From: Guillardia theta CCMP2712
Taxonomy: Eukaryota > Cryptophyceae > Pyrenomonadales > Geminigeraceae
Direction of reading: 5' to 3'
Length of the DNA stretch: 43,219 nucleotides
Assembly (NCBI RefSeq): GCF_000315625.1
Contig: NW_005434513.1
Location: forward strand, 71,482-114,700
Position numbers and translations under genes: made by a program. Position 1 is the first letter of the stretch. Each line of letters opens with the position of its first letter. This document shows positions 12,001 to 21,982 of this stretch, piece by piece. The notes under the pieces are model-generated. The model worked only from the letters and a program-made list of their open reading frames with translations. It had not been told where the DNA came from and ran no database searches.

Positions 12001-14464
12001 TGACTGCCCTCATCTCCTCGGTCGACAGCCTCCTCGAGTCTGAGGTATCCAGCAAGATAGCAGACAAGGACATCGCAGGAGCCCAGTGAGTTCCCAGCTG
12101 CTGCTGTGTCCCGCTCAGTTGACGCCGGTGGTTCAGGTCGATGCTTGCAGTCGCTGCCAACGTCATTTCATCGCAGACATTCTGTAAGGGCGTCCAGGCG
12201 GCTGCTGCTGAATGCGCCGGCGCCATCGCGTCAAAGTCATCTCTGCGCTTTCGAATCCTCCTGAAACTGTCGGAAGCGAACTTGACGCAGCCCCCGACCC
12301 TCGCGACTCTCGCAAGTCAGTCAGTCGCTTTCTCGCTGATCTGCAGCGACCCGGTCGAGATCGACACGAACCTGCAGCGGTACAGCATCTCCTTTCTCAA
12401 CCTCGCCATCGGATGCTACCAGACTTACCCCCAGGTGACTTGGCTCCTCCTCTCGCTCCCTCTTACTGCCCTCAGATGATCCTTGGACCGGTCTCTGACC
12501 GACTGGTGGGCACCATAAACGTGGTCCTGCGCACGTACTCCTCCAGCGGTTTGACATCGCGAGGGACCTGGAAGAGCAACACGATGGCAGCGAGAGGTCA
12601 GCTGAGAGCACTCACGAGCGATCAGAACTATCAGAAGATGGCGCTGAACATCCTCTCGTCCATCTCGTCGCTGGCAGCGAGAGGTCTTCTGGTTGGCGAG
12701 GTGAAAAACTTTCAACGGCTTGTCAATTGTCTCCTTGTTGCGTCCGTGACTTGCGTTCAAAACTACTTGTCCTTTTCTTCTATTTTCACTTTCTTGTCTC
12801 TATTCCCCTGCCTCCATCCCCCCCGTGCATTCTTGTTTGTTTGTTGTCTCCTGCGCCTGTACTATTTGACAACTTTCTGCAGCCTCCTCTCCAGATGAAC
12901 ATGTCGGAGTTCACCTTGTCAACTTGGGCTGTCAACAAAAACTCACTCAACGACTTCGAAGTCTCCAACGGCCTCACGTCAGCTGCTGTTTACGCCAGTC
13001 AGATCCGAAGCTTGGTGCCAGACGTCGTAGAGGTTATGGTCGTCTTCTGGAACCAGACGGCGAAGCTCCTGCAGGTGGGTCTTGACGGCTCTTCATCAGT
13101 CGAGCCTATCTTGGGGGGGATGTTCACCCTCGAGCTGCGAGCATCAGGAGCGATCGATCCTCTCCCGATCTCCGACGCAACGCACGAGCTGCTTCGACTC
13201 TCGCAGGACCTCAAGCAAGTCTACCAAGCCAACCCTGCCATGACAGTCGTCGGCGCATCATTTGACTTTGACAAGTGGAAGTGGAGCATGTCAGGCATCG
13301 TCGAGCGAAGTTTCCAGAGCTCGACGTTTGTGTTTGCCAGCAGCCATCTCTCCTACTTCGCTGCACTTCATGTCAAAGTTGGTTGCGACGGCGTTCCTCT
13401 CAGCCCGTTGGCGTTGGACGCCTGCGGAGTTTGCAACGGAGGAAACCAGTCTTGCTCGGGTTGCGATGGGATCCCGAACACAGGCCGAGACAAGACCTGC
13501 AGTGGACACGGGCAGTGCGGCGAGCTGGTGAGGGGGAAGAGAGGTGAGGTTGTGAGGTGAGGTTTGTGCGACAGGAATGTTCTTGTCAGACAAGATGGTT
13601 TGGAGTTCTATGCCAGAACTACTGCACTGAAGGCCTCACCTGGTACATTCGCTTCTCTCTTCTCACCTCTGTCTGAACTGTCTCAGCTCTGGCCATGGCA
13701 TCTGTGACTCGCTCCTCGGCAATCCCTGCGTGTGCGACAAGGGATGGCAGAGCGACGCGACGAGCGCGACCTCGTTGCGCTACTGCAGCATCCCGGTGAC
13801 CCAATCGCGGCCGGGCAGCTCGAGCAGTCTGCCGATGAAGCTGTGGGAGATGGTAGTCATCATCGTGTGCTGTGCCTTTGTTGTGTTCGTGACCTGCCTG
13901 GTTGTCATCGTCCGCTTGTGCAAGTCAAGCATGAGCATGGAGAAAATGCGCGACTCCCTCGTCGTTGTCAACGATCCCTTTGACCTCCCTGTCGATCAGC
14001 CCCAGCTCTCGCCAAGCGGTAGCCTTCACTCCTCCTCCTCCTGCTTCTTGACGTTTCCGTTGCAGAGGTCAAAGACTCGCTCGTCGACATGCGGAACATG
14101 TTTGCCGAGGAGCCGCCGGCCTATCACGCTGATCTTGTCTATGGCACGCTGGTTCCCGCCAAACCGGAGCCTGTGGTGGTGTACGAAGAGGAGGAGGAGG
14201 AGGAGGACATGAACGGGGGGGGCGAGTACAACGAAGCGAGTCAGCTGGTCATGTGGTAAGCAAGCTGATGCCTCTGCGGCTCTCCATGACATTCGCGCAG
14301 GCACCAGGACGACAGTCAAAGTTCCTCAGTCAACTCAACCGACGATGCCTTTGATAAGGTCCCTCCTGCTGCGGTTCTGCTGGGGGTATCATTGACTATG
14401 CTTGCAGGACTTCTTCAACGTTGGCACGTTCTTCTCCAAGATTTACTCCACAAACGGCACTTGA
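1..14464 (+). CDS. REJ/Ig-like repeat single-pass membrane protein, polycystin-1-related extracellular architecture (5' partial, about 25 exons)
   Basis: Proposed exons: about 1-92, 351-414, 620-735, 1150-1242, 1559-1693, 1984-2022, 2294-2434, 2722-2815, 3072-3330, 3478-4117, 4435-4556, 4697-8852, 8902-9570, 10140-10409, 10506-10702, 10749-10943, 11051-12085, 12137-12434, 12476-12700, 12895-13527, 13575-13642, 13687-14018, 14066-14255, 14301-14358, 14408-14464. From 351 on, all phases agree and give 3361 residues. The start lies left of the window. Order: filamin/invasin-like Ig repeats (VRDRFGN, GVATF, GIGVFTDL signatures); about eight repeats in 4697-9570 with an N-x-I-T-V-x-L...I-x-I-x-G-L-x-G pattern; REJ region about 10140-12700 (PPRGGNFSIEPSNGEALTT, DGWTTEVDSLPLTYSF); a DACGVCNGG cysteine module; two EGF-like modules; membrane helix near 13845-13915 (MVVIIVCCAFVVFVTCLVVI); acidic tail with seven consecutive Glu. 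No channel-type helices or PLAT domain follow, unlike polycystin-1. Probable role: cell-surface adhesion or recognition (inference). Confidence 0.8.
93..209 (+). repeat. (CTC)n polypyrimidine tract in first visible intron
   Basis: Nearly pure CTC/TCC trinucleotide array. It follows directly on coding sequence that reads ISDARGNRVSSDC, and no clear GT donor is visible before it. The intron ends at the AG before 351. The tract may be mis-sized in the assembly. Confidence 0.8.
738..1130 (+). repeat. Pyrimidine-rich intron with 12-bp and 9-bp tandem repeats
   Basis: The intron between 735 and 1150 contains CATCTCCTGCTC-type 12-mers (about 742-840) and CTCCTGCTT 9-mers (about 1040-1100). Long open frames here are low-complexity artefacts. 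Confidence 0.75.
1247..1550 (+). repeat. Purine-rich (GGA)n intron
   Basis: The intron 1243-1558 is almost entirely G and A on the + strand, whereas the two earlier large introns are almost entirely C and T. It ends at the AG before 1559, where coding resumes with GQNLTLVDFKISFQ. Confidence 0.7.
2451..2560 (+). repeat. (GGAGA)22 pentanucleotide array in intron
   Basis: Perfect 5-bp repeat over about 110 bp inside the intron 2435-2721. The opposite strand is pure pyrimidine. It is a candidate for triplex (H-DNA) formation and for length polymorphism. Confidence 0.85.
4118..4434 (+). repeat. Intron with GTG and GAT microsatellites
   Basis: Intron with donor at 4118 and acceptor ending 4434. 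It contains (GTG)n near 4158-4178 and (GAT)n blocks near 4180-4245. No gene is seen inside. Confidence 0.7.
9571..10139 (+). repeat. Long (GAT)n-rich intron
   Basis: 569-bp intron of the REJ gene with GAT/TGA repeats at about 9595-9690 and short duplicated segments (CATATCAT, CTCGTGATCAGCA) at about 9825-9895. Donor at 9571 is chosen because it keeps phase 0 into the exon at 10140 (GNYTFSLTLVNW). Confidence 0.65.
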
Positions 14465-14815
14465 ACATCAGCGATTCTGAAGGATCTTGCAGTTTTGTTG
14501 TACATTTCATTCCCTTGTAAATGAGTTCTACCAAGCCTGTCGTCCAACAGAGCATTGGCAACGTCCCCCACCAAACCTTCAGCTGACTCCAAGCCTCAAT
14601 CTGCTTGCTTGCAGTGATAGCACGACATCTCGATCAGAAACGGGGTTTTCGATTCGGGAATTGTGTTACATCAAGATATATTCACAAAGACAAAATAACA
14701 ACATCTCTATTCTTCACCTGACAGGCAACAATTATCTCCTTTCAACTTTCTTGCTATCATGAGCTGTGATCAGACAAGACAAGCTTCATGAGCTACGATC
14801 TGACAACCTTCAAGA
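14465..14815. other. Convergent intergenic region
   Basis: Short spacer between two genes whose 3' ends face each other. It is AT-richer than the flanking exons, holds no supportable gene, and presumably carries both 3' UTRs and polyadenylation signals. Confidence 0.6.
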
Positions 14816-17800
14816 TCATTTGTTGATCTTCGACTTTTTCCTCGATCGATCTTTCTTTCGGTCTCCCGACTGCAGTCCTCGTCATGGCACGAAGCCCTCC
14901 TCCCTCCTCCTACCTTGTGCTTCTTCTTCCCTCGCAGCTTCCGACGAGCTTGTCGCTTCCTCTCGCGGTTCGAGAATTTCTTCTGGCGCCGTCGAATGCA
15001 GATGCCGACACAGATGCTGAGCCAGCGGTCAATGCAGGGAAGGAGGAGGGCGGAGGAGGAGAAAGGGAGGAGAGGGGAGGAGGCAAGGAAACAAGGGGAG
15101 GACAACGAGAGCACAGCACGTGAAGTACCAGCAGCAGCACACGAGGAACGAAGAGCTTGAGATGAGAATGACAGGCAGCCAGTCATACGGTCCATTGTCA
15201 CAGATCTTGCCGCTCCATCCGCCGTAGCACAGACATGCTCCTTGCTCGTCGCACTCGCCATGGCCGCTGCAGACTTTGACAGTCACCAGCTCTCCCTCCA
15301 GATACGCCAGCAGCCCTCCAGCACACTGCAATGAGCAGTTCGCTCCTCGGTAGCCCACGCGACATGAGCAGACGCAGTCCTGCGTGCACGTCCCATGGCC
15401 ATAGCAAATGTTGTCGTGACCTCCCGGGCACTCGCAAGAGCTGGGCAGTGGGTCATGAGGGGGAACAAGGTCAGGCACACGGCACCAGTCAGGACGACGG
15501 AAGCCAGTGTAGCAACGGCAGCTGCCGTCCAGGAGACATTCCCCGTTGTAGGAGCAGGGGTTCGACGCCCCTCCCTCGCACTCGGTCGAGCAGTTGAGAC
15601 CCGTGAACCCGGTGTAGCAGGAGCAGGCCCCGTTGACGCACAGCCCGAGGTCCGAGCAAGGGCTTGACATCGCTCCCGGGCATCTGCAAGGGTGGTGAGC
15701 TGTATGAGGGTCGAGTTCATAGTGTGACCTCAGGGAGCAGTTCCCTCCTGAGTAACCTGAGTTGCACTCACAAACTCCTGTCGGCAGACACTCGCCTGTT
15801 ACTGCCGTTACGCCCTCACATCCTCCAGCTCTCCCCCGCCTGTACCATTCCCAGAGCACGGGTTCAGAGCTCCTCCCGGGCACTCGATCTCACACGCGCT
15901 TCCAGTGTAACCCGAGAAACACAGGCAGTATGAGGAGCTACAGGAGGCGTCAGAGAACCTGCAAGAGGATGCAGCCCAAGCAAGTCACCCTGTTCCCGGG
16001 ATAATGCAGTCTCCGTGTAGAGAGCAGGCGTTTCCTACTCCTCCAGGGCACTGGTCCGAGCATACAGAACCCCTGTATCCTGTATCGCAAATGCAAACTC
16101 CATTGCTGTTGCAGGTCCCGTGCCCTGAGCATGGGTTGCCTTGCTCCCAGCAGCCTGCGGAAACTCAGCACTCTCTTCTTGTGCCCACGTCATCACCTGT
16201 CGCTGCAATAGTATGATACGCTCCAGATGCAATCACGTACACGTTGGCACCGACAAAGCTGCTTATCTTCGTGGGAAACCTGCGGATAATATCACTTCAA
16301 ACGCATCGGAGAAAAAGCTTCTCACTTTCTAGTAGTTTTGTCACCTAGCCCAAGCATGCCGTAATCGTTGTTGCCGAAAGCGTAAACAATCTGTTGGTCA
16401 AAGTCAAGAGAGGACGGGTCAAACTTCACCGACTCACCCCTGACTCGTCAATGGCGAAGATCGTTCGCTGTCCTCCGAAAACCTTGTACACGTTGGCACC
16501 TTAGCAAACTTGGTCAAGGTGGCTGTCGAGACCTTGGATCTCACTTACCGTCGTTCTTCAAGCTTGGAATCAATGAGGGCTCATTGTATGTCACGGCCGC
16601 ACTTTGACCCAATTGACCGAAGCTGTTGTCACCCCAAGCAAACACTTCTCCAGCATCAGAAATCTTGACAATGAGTCAGATCAAAGGTCAAGACAGCCCT
16701 ATGAGAGCGGCCTCACAGCATATGACGCATAATCGCCACAAGCAATAGACGAAATGTTCTTTGTCGCAAGGTACTTGATCAACGTCGGAGCCTTGCGCGA
16801 GGAATAATCGCCAAGTCCAAGCTTGTGTGCGAATAAGAACAAGGCACTGACCTCCGCCCTCCCTTTCTCACCTGCCCGTTGGCGTTCAACCCCATGCTGT
16901 AAACTTGCCCGAAGTCTGTCAGAACCAAGGAGTGGTACGACCCTGCGGCGACTTTGACAGTATTCAAACCATCCATGTACACAACTTTGGCTGGCTGAGA
17001 GCCTAACGACAAGCATGTCAGCTTATCGACGAGAATCGCAGCGAATACGTTGAGATAGATCTCCCACTCCGAGCTGTCCTTCGACATTGTTGCCCCACGA
17101 CCAAACCTTATCACAATCGCTGAGTCTCAGCCGAAGAAGACATAACAAACCTCTCCAAGATCATTCAGAGCAATCACGTGGAAATCTCCTGCAGGAACAA
17201 CTAGTGCTCAACCAACCAATTGCAACATCCAAATGCAAGACGTGATCACCAGCCGCAAGCTCAAGAAAATGAAGGTCTTGAATAGAATTAATCTACTCTA
17301 TCCATCAGGTACACGTGGTATCAAATGAACATGAACCAGCATCGGGACACTGCGAAAGTACTTCCCATCAGGCCTTGCCAACATCTCTTGCTATGATACA
17401 CGTGTAAGTTTCCATTTCACGATGCACATGGAGATTTAGATGCCTGAAAGTCCGTAATCCCAAGTTGACCCCAGTCATTTGCACCCCATGAAAAAATCTT
17501 CCCGTCCTGCTCCACGAATCAGGTGAAGAGGCATCATCCTCGAGGGTAACGCACCTTGGTCAACACGAACGTGGAGTCCACAGAGGCGACGGTCTTTTGG
17601 AGGGATAGAGGATAAGATCAGAGCCGAGCTGAGGTCTAACCATCATTTCTCACCTGCACGATTTGTGGCTGAGACGCACTTCCCCATACGACATCCTGCG
17701 GCTTCATGCATTGCATGTCCGAGGCCTGGTTCTATACTTGAGTAACTCTAAACACCTTGTCGACTCCCAACACCTTCCAGTAGGAGTTTGCAGACCCATA

Positions 17801-18435
17801 GCTCGTGCACTTGCTGGCATCGCAAACAGGTTTGCACAGGCTTGGATTACAAACCCTACAAGTACATGAGACGAACTTCCGGTCATAGCAAGAGCTTCAA
17901 CCAGCTGTTGGGCTCTGGACAAGCTTTCCATTGGACCGCTTGCGGGGAGAGAGAGGTCTGCCATACAGCTCTCACACAGCTCACAAAGGCTGACTAAATT
18001 ACCCAGATTGGTCCTAGGCCAAGCTGTCCTTTGCTGTTCCTGCCCCAGGTGTACACCAGCCCTGAGACACGAGGTATCAGCATGGCAATAGAATTGCAGA
18101 CATGCGAGGTATCCGCGTTGAAGACATGTGTGGTATCAGCATTGCAGATATGCCAGGTGTCAGCATTGTAGTCAGATCCACTAACCTTGTGTTGAGCTTG
18201 TGTCTCCGAGAGCAACCGAGTGATACAACCCAGCAGCTAGACCATACGTACGGTCTAAAGGGAGCTTACTATCTATAAGAGTCTCTGTTGTTCTTTCAAG
18301 ATAGTCGCCGAGACCAAGCTGACCCCAGTCATTGTAGCCAACCACATAGACGTCGTTGGCTGCAACGACATCAAAGAAGCATGCTAGGCTCAAACATGCG
18401 ATGCTGGCCCTCTTTGCCCAAGGTTTCCACTTCAT
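14816..18435 (-). CDS. Secreted/membrane protein with RCC1-like repeats followed by EGF-like repeats
   Basis: The start at 18435 gives a signal peptide (MKWKPWAKRASIACLSLACF, then FDVVAA) followed by RCC1-type blades: YVVGYNDWGQLGLGDY, AAGLYHSVALGD, LVYTWGRNSKGQLGLG, VAAGSYHSLVLTDFGQVYSM, VFAWGDNSFGQLGQ. Many short introns break up 16300-18190. From about 16230 down come EGF-like modules with CPGG...PCSxxGxCxxxGxCxCxxGFxGxxC spacing. Introns supported by phase: 15796-15845, 15684-15728, 15017-15128, 14870-14913. Splicing out 15017-15128 joins WLPVILISSSSFLVCC to CICVGICIRRRQKKF, making one membrane helix and a very basic cytosolic tail that stops at 14816. If the last intron is retained, the frame ends at 14770 instead. 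RCC1 blades are usually nuclear or cytosolic, so an extracellular set beside EGF modules suggests surface recognition (inference). Exact exon borders in the RCC1 half are not resolved. Confidence 0.75.
18063..18187 (-). repeat. Intron with imperfect tandem repeat
   Basis: On the - strand, a unit like CAATGCTGATACC...CATGTCT repeats about three to four times inside an intron that joins ...GDTSSTQ to GLVYTWGRN of the RCC1 region. Confidence 0.5.
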
Positions 18436-18996
18436 GTTGACTTGCTTGGAGGGAAGGAACTTGTTAGGAGGAGACTGTGACGCTGAGAGGACATGGGCAC
18501 GGTCGTGTACTTGCTCACATGGGCTCTTGTCTCCTCCTCTCCCCCCCCTGCATGTCCTTCCGCCCGCCCAGCTCCTCCCCCTTGTCCCCGATCGCGATCA
18601 GAACCATCGATCTCGATCTCATCCGTATCAACGAAATGCAACCGCCAGGTAACGAAGCAACAGAATTGCGGACGGATCGTAACTGCCGCAGTAAAACCGT
18701 TAAAGATCGTAAGAACAGGGTGAAGGAGGTTTATTGATGGCGAAGGAACGAAAGGGAAGAGGGGGAGGGGAGGAGGGAGGGAGAGAAGATGGGTATGCAT
18801 GCGTAGAAGTATCAGAGCAAGATGCTGATGCATGAAGAAGAAGGATACAGCAGAGCATCTGCGGTGTTCATGTACAAATCACTCAGCTTAGATTCATGTC
18901 ATGCGAGATACAAGTTGATTTTTCGTACCTTTGACATATGAACACTTTGTTTGCTGTTTCGACCATGATTCTTGTGCAACAGCTAAACGAGGGAGT
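18436..18996. promoter_or_regulatory. Divergent intergenic region, probable bidirectional promoter
   Basis: 561 bp lie between the 5' ends of two divergently transcribed genes (RCC1/EGF gene on -, phosphohexomutase on +). It includes a G/A-rich stretch at 18740-18800. No specific core promoter motif is clear to me. The call rests on gene orientation only. Confidence 0.45.
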
Positions 18997-21163
18997 ATGG
19001 AGACATCTGCAATGGATGCTGCAAAAGGTGACGTGACTTCAAGTGATTTGGTGAGACCCTGCAAGTGTTCTCATGCGTTTGAGCAGAATGGTTGGAGATC
19101 GACTTCCATGTGCCGACTCGAACAGTCGTGCAGTCGCTCGTTGAGAAAGCAGACACCGCAAGCATCAGCAAGATGTTTGTGCCCAGAATCGCCTTCGGCA
19201 CTGCCGGTCTCCGAGGGCCGATGGGGGCCGGGTACGGGAACATGAATCACATCACGGTGATGCAGTGCACGCAAGGGATACTCGCATACCTCGAGAAGAC
19301 TCTCGGAAGCGACGAGGTCAAGGCAAGAGGTGTTGTTATCGGCTACGATCATCGATGGAGTGCGACTGGCGTCGACTCTGAAATGATGGCGAGGACAGCA
19401 GCTGCTGTCTGTGTTCAGAGAGGCATCAAGGTGTACCTCTTCAGCAGCATGGTCGCGACGCCCTTGGTTCCCTTCTGTGTGAAGCACAAGAGATGTGCGG
19501 CAGGGATGATGGTGACAGCCTCTCACAACCCCAAGGATGACAATGGCTACAAGATGTATGGAGCCAACGGAGCTCAGCTGTGCGAGCCACATGACAAGTC
19601 GATTGCCGGACTCATTCTGGAGCACCTCAAGCCATGGGCTGACTACGGCACTGCCATCGAGTCTGTCCGTGACTCTCCACTTTGTGTTGACATCCTGGAG
19701 GAGGCCAAGGACGCCTACTTCAAGGAGATGGCTGCGAGCTTGTGCCATCACGCTCAAGACAACGCTGTCTCATCGTTACCCATCGTGTACACAGCCATGC
19801 ACGGAGTAGGGGCTCCTTTCACGGCCCGATCCTTTGAGGCGTTCAAGCTCAAGCCATTCTTTACCGTCTCTGAGCAGAACGATCCCGACCCTTCGTTTCC
19901 TACCGTTGCTTACCCGAATCCAGAGGAGGGCAAGGTCTACCCTCAACTGCTGAGGCTGAACAAACTGAAGTGAGCAACAGGGAGCGCTGGAGCTATCTTT
20001 CAGCAAAGCCTTGTCCGTCAACTCCCCTCTCGTCCTTGCTAACGATCCCGACGCTGATCGCCTGGCAGTGGCTGAGCTCCAGGTCGACTTGGCGTGCGAG
20101 GAGAAGACATGACGGGTGACTTGTGCAAACAGGATGGTGGAAAGTGGAAGATCTTCAGTGGAAACGAAATCGGCATGCTCCTTGCTCACTGGCTTTTCCG
20201 AAAGGCTGTTGAGAAAGGAAAGTCGCCAAACAAGCTTGCTGTAGTTGCCTCTACAGTCTCATCCAAGATGACTCGCGCGCTGGCTGAGAAGGAAGGCATG
20301 CGATTCGAAGAGACTCTGACAGGGTTCAAATGGATCTGCAACAAGAAATTTGATCTTCAACAGGAGGGATATGAGGTTTGACTGATGTAATCTTTTGTGA
20401 TCGCCTGTCATGTGCTTGTCTAGGTCATCTTGGCCTTTGAAGAATCAATCGGCTTCTGCTGCGGAGACTTGGTGAACGATAAGGACGGAGTCTGTGCTGC
20501 TGCAGTCTTCGCGGAGATGTCTGTGCAACTGTACAAAGCAGGCAAGACGGTGTCAAAGCACCTCAACGACCTTTACGAGTCATACGGTCACTTCATCTCG
20601 CGGCAAGGATACGTCTTGGTTCCCAACCCCAGGTGACAATTGCGTCAAGTTGCCACAAGTTCTCAGGCTATCTGCAGGTTAACTGTTGAGATCTTCGATA
20701 AGATTCGGAACAAGAGCAACTATCCTACTTCAGTGGGCCCATATAAGATAGCACAGGTGAAAGCAACCTCAGAGTTTCAGCCATGAAATGGCAACAGGTT
20801 AGAGACCTGACAACCGGGTACGACTCGTCGACTGCAGATAACAAAACTACTTTGCCAGCTTCTACTTCAAGCCAGGTGCCTCCTCCAGTGCCGACCGTAC
20901 AACTAACTCGAGTGCAGCACCTGACCTTCACGTTTGAGAACGGTTGTATAGCAAACCTGCGAGGCAGTGGCACGGAGCCGAAGCTCAAGTACTACGTCGA
21001 GCTGCACGGCAACGACCCTGCCAAGGTGAGAACCGCTTGTGCTCTCGTGCGTGTAACGCTGCTGCTCCAGGTCACAGAAACCCTGCTGGACATGGTGAAG
21101 CTCATTGTTATCACGCTGCTGGAACCAGAGCTCAACGGCCTCAAGTGGGCTGGTGTTGAGTGA
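18997..21163 (+). CDS. PGM2: PGM2-type phosphoglucomutase/phosphopentomutase (alpha-D-phosphohexomutase)
   Basis: Exons 18997-19027, 19087-19934, 19981-20082, 20133-20375, 20423-20632, 20678-20756, 20798-20874, 20918-21025 and 21071-21163 total 1791 nt, or 596 aa, close to human PGM2 (about 612 aa). The first exon gives [10 protein letters not shown] and splices to [15 protein letters not shown], the usual PGM2-like N-terminus, then [13 protein letters not shown]. Catalytic loop [13 protein letters not shown] has the phosphoserine at S156. Metal loop [13 protein letters not shown] has D315, D317 and D319. Sugar-binding segment FEESIGF follows, and the phosphate-binding loop [14 protein letters not shown] lies near residue 548. 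Family role: interconverts hexose- or pentose-1- and 5/6-phosphates in the cytosol and can make glucose-1,6-bisphosphate. The substrate choice is not decided here. All splice phases agree, so the gene appears intact. Confidence 0.92.
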
Positions 21164-21982
21164 AACTTGCGGGATAACGTATGAAGACTGAGATGAGAGG
21201 TACAAGGAGAAATGAAGAACAAGTGAACTCGAAGTTCTCCCGATAGAAAACACGTCCTGTAGAGCTCCTCCTTCTATTTCCTCCTGGTGTTCCATGTTGT
21301 TATTCCTGCAGCAGTGTGCCCCAGGATGTCACTTTTCATCTTGTAGCTTCGATCAATCTTGTTGTTATTCCTGCAGCAGTGTGCCCCAGGATGTCACTTT
21401 TCATCTTGTAGCTTCGATCAATCTTGTTGTTCATTCTGCAACAGTTGCTTAAGGAGGTAACTTTCCATCTTGTAACTTGGATTCTTCTGGACTGTGGAGG
21501 TAAAAGAACTCTCAAGAACCGACCCTAAGATATCGAATGACCAGGTAGTCTCTCTCAAGAACCGGCCGTCCTGCCTGATTCTTCTCGATTCATCAACTCG
21601 ACATCGCAACGACGCATCCCACCCATCCTCGCTCATTCACGGGCTGAGTACTGCTTCCTGTCCTCACTTGACTAGCTGAGTAATGCTTCCTGTCCTCACT
21701 TGACGGGCTGAATACCTGATCACGATTACCGATGTGACAAGTCAACGTTTTTACCTTCCCGAGCCCAAGACGTGAAGTCAAGGACGACTCTCAAGTGAGT
21801 TAGGTGAGCGAGACGATAAGAGCCTGCGAACATACTTGAGAAATGATGATCGATAGCTCGATAGCATCGTATCTCCATGACACCCTTTTCACAGAAGTCT
21901 CATGTAGACAACGAGGCAGTGAGGCTTGAACTAGAGGCAAGAGAATCATTTTATCAAAGTGACTTGATAGCTGAGTCAGAGA
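21164..21982. other. Convergent intergenic region with short tandem duplications
   Basis: 819 bp between two converging genes. It contains a perfect 65-bp tandem duplication (21296-21360 and 21361-21425, with a diverged third start) and a shorter imperfect duplication at about 21643-21710 built around CTTCCTGTCCTCACTTGAC. No supportable gene. Confidence 0.65.
21296..21425 (+). repeat. 65-bp tandem duplication
   Basis: Two identical adjacent 65-bp copies beginning GTTGTTATTCCTGCAGCAGT. Identity suggests a recent event or an assembly duplication. Confidence 0.85.

Noticed and set aside
13360-13385. GPS autoproteolysis site at HLSYFAAL
   Set aside because: The cysteine and tryptophan pattern of a GPS motif is absent.
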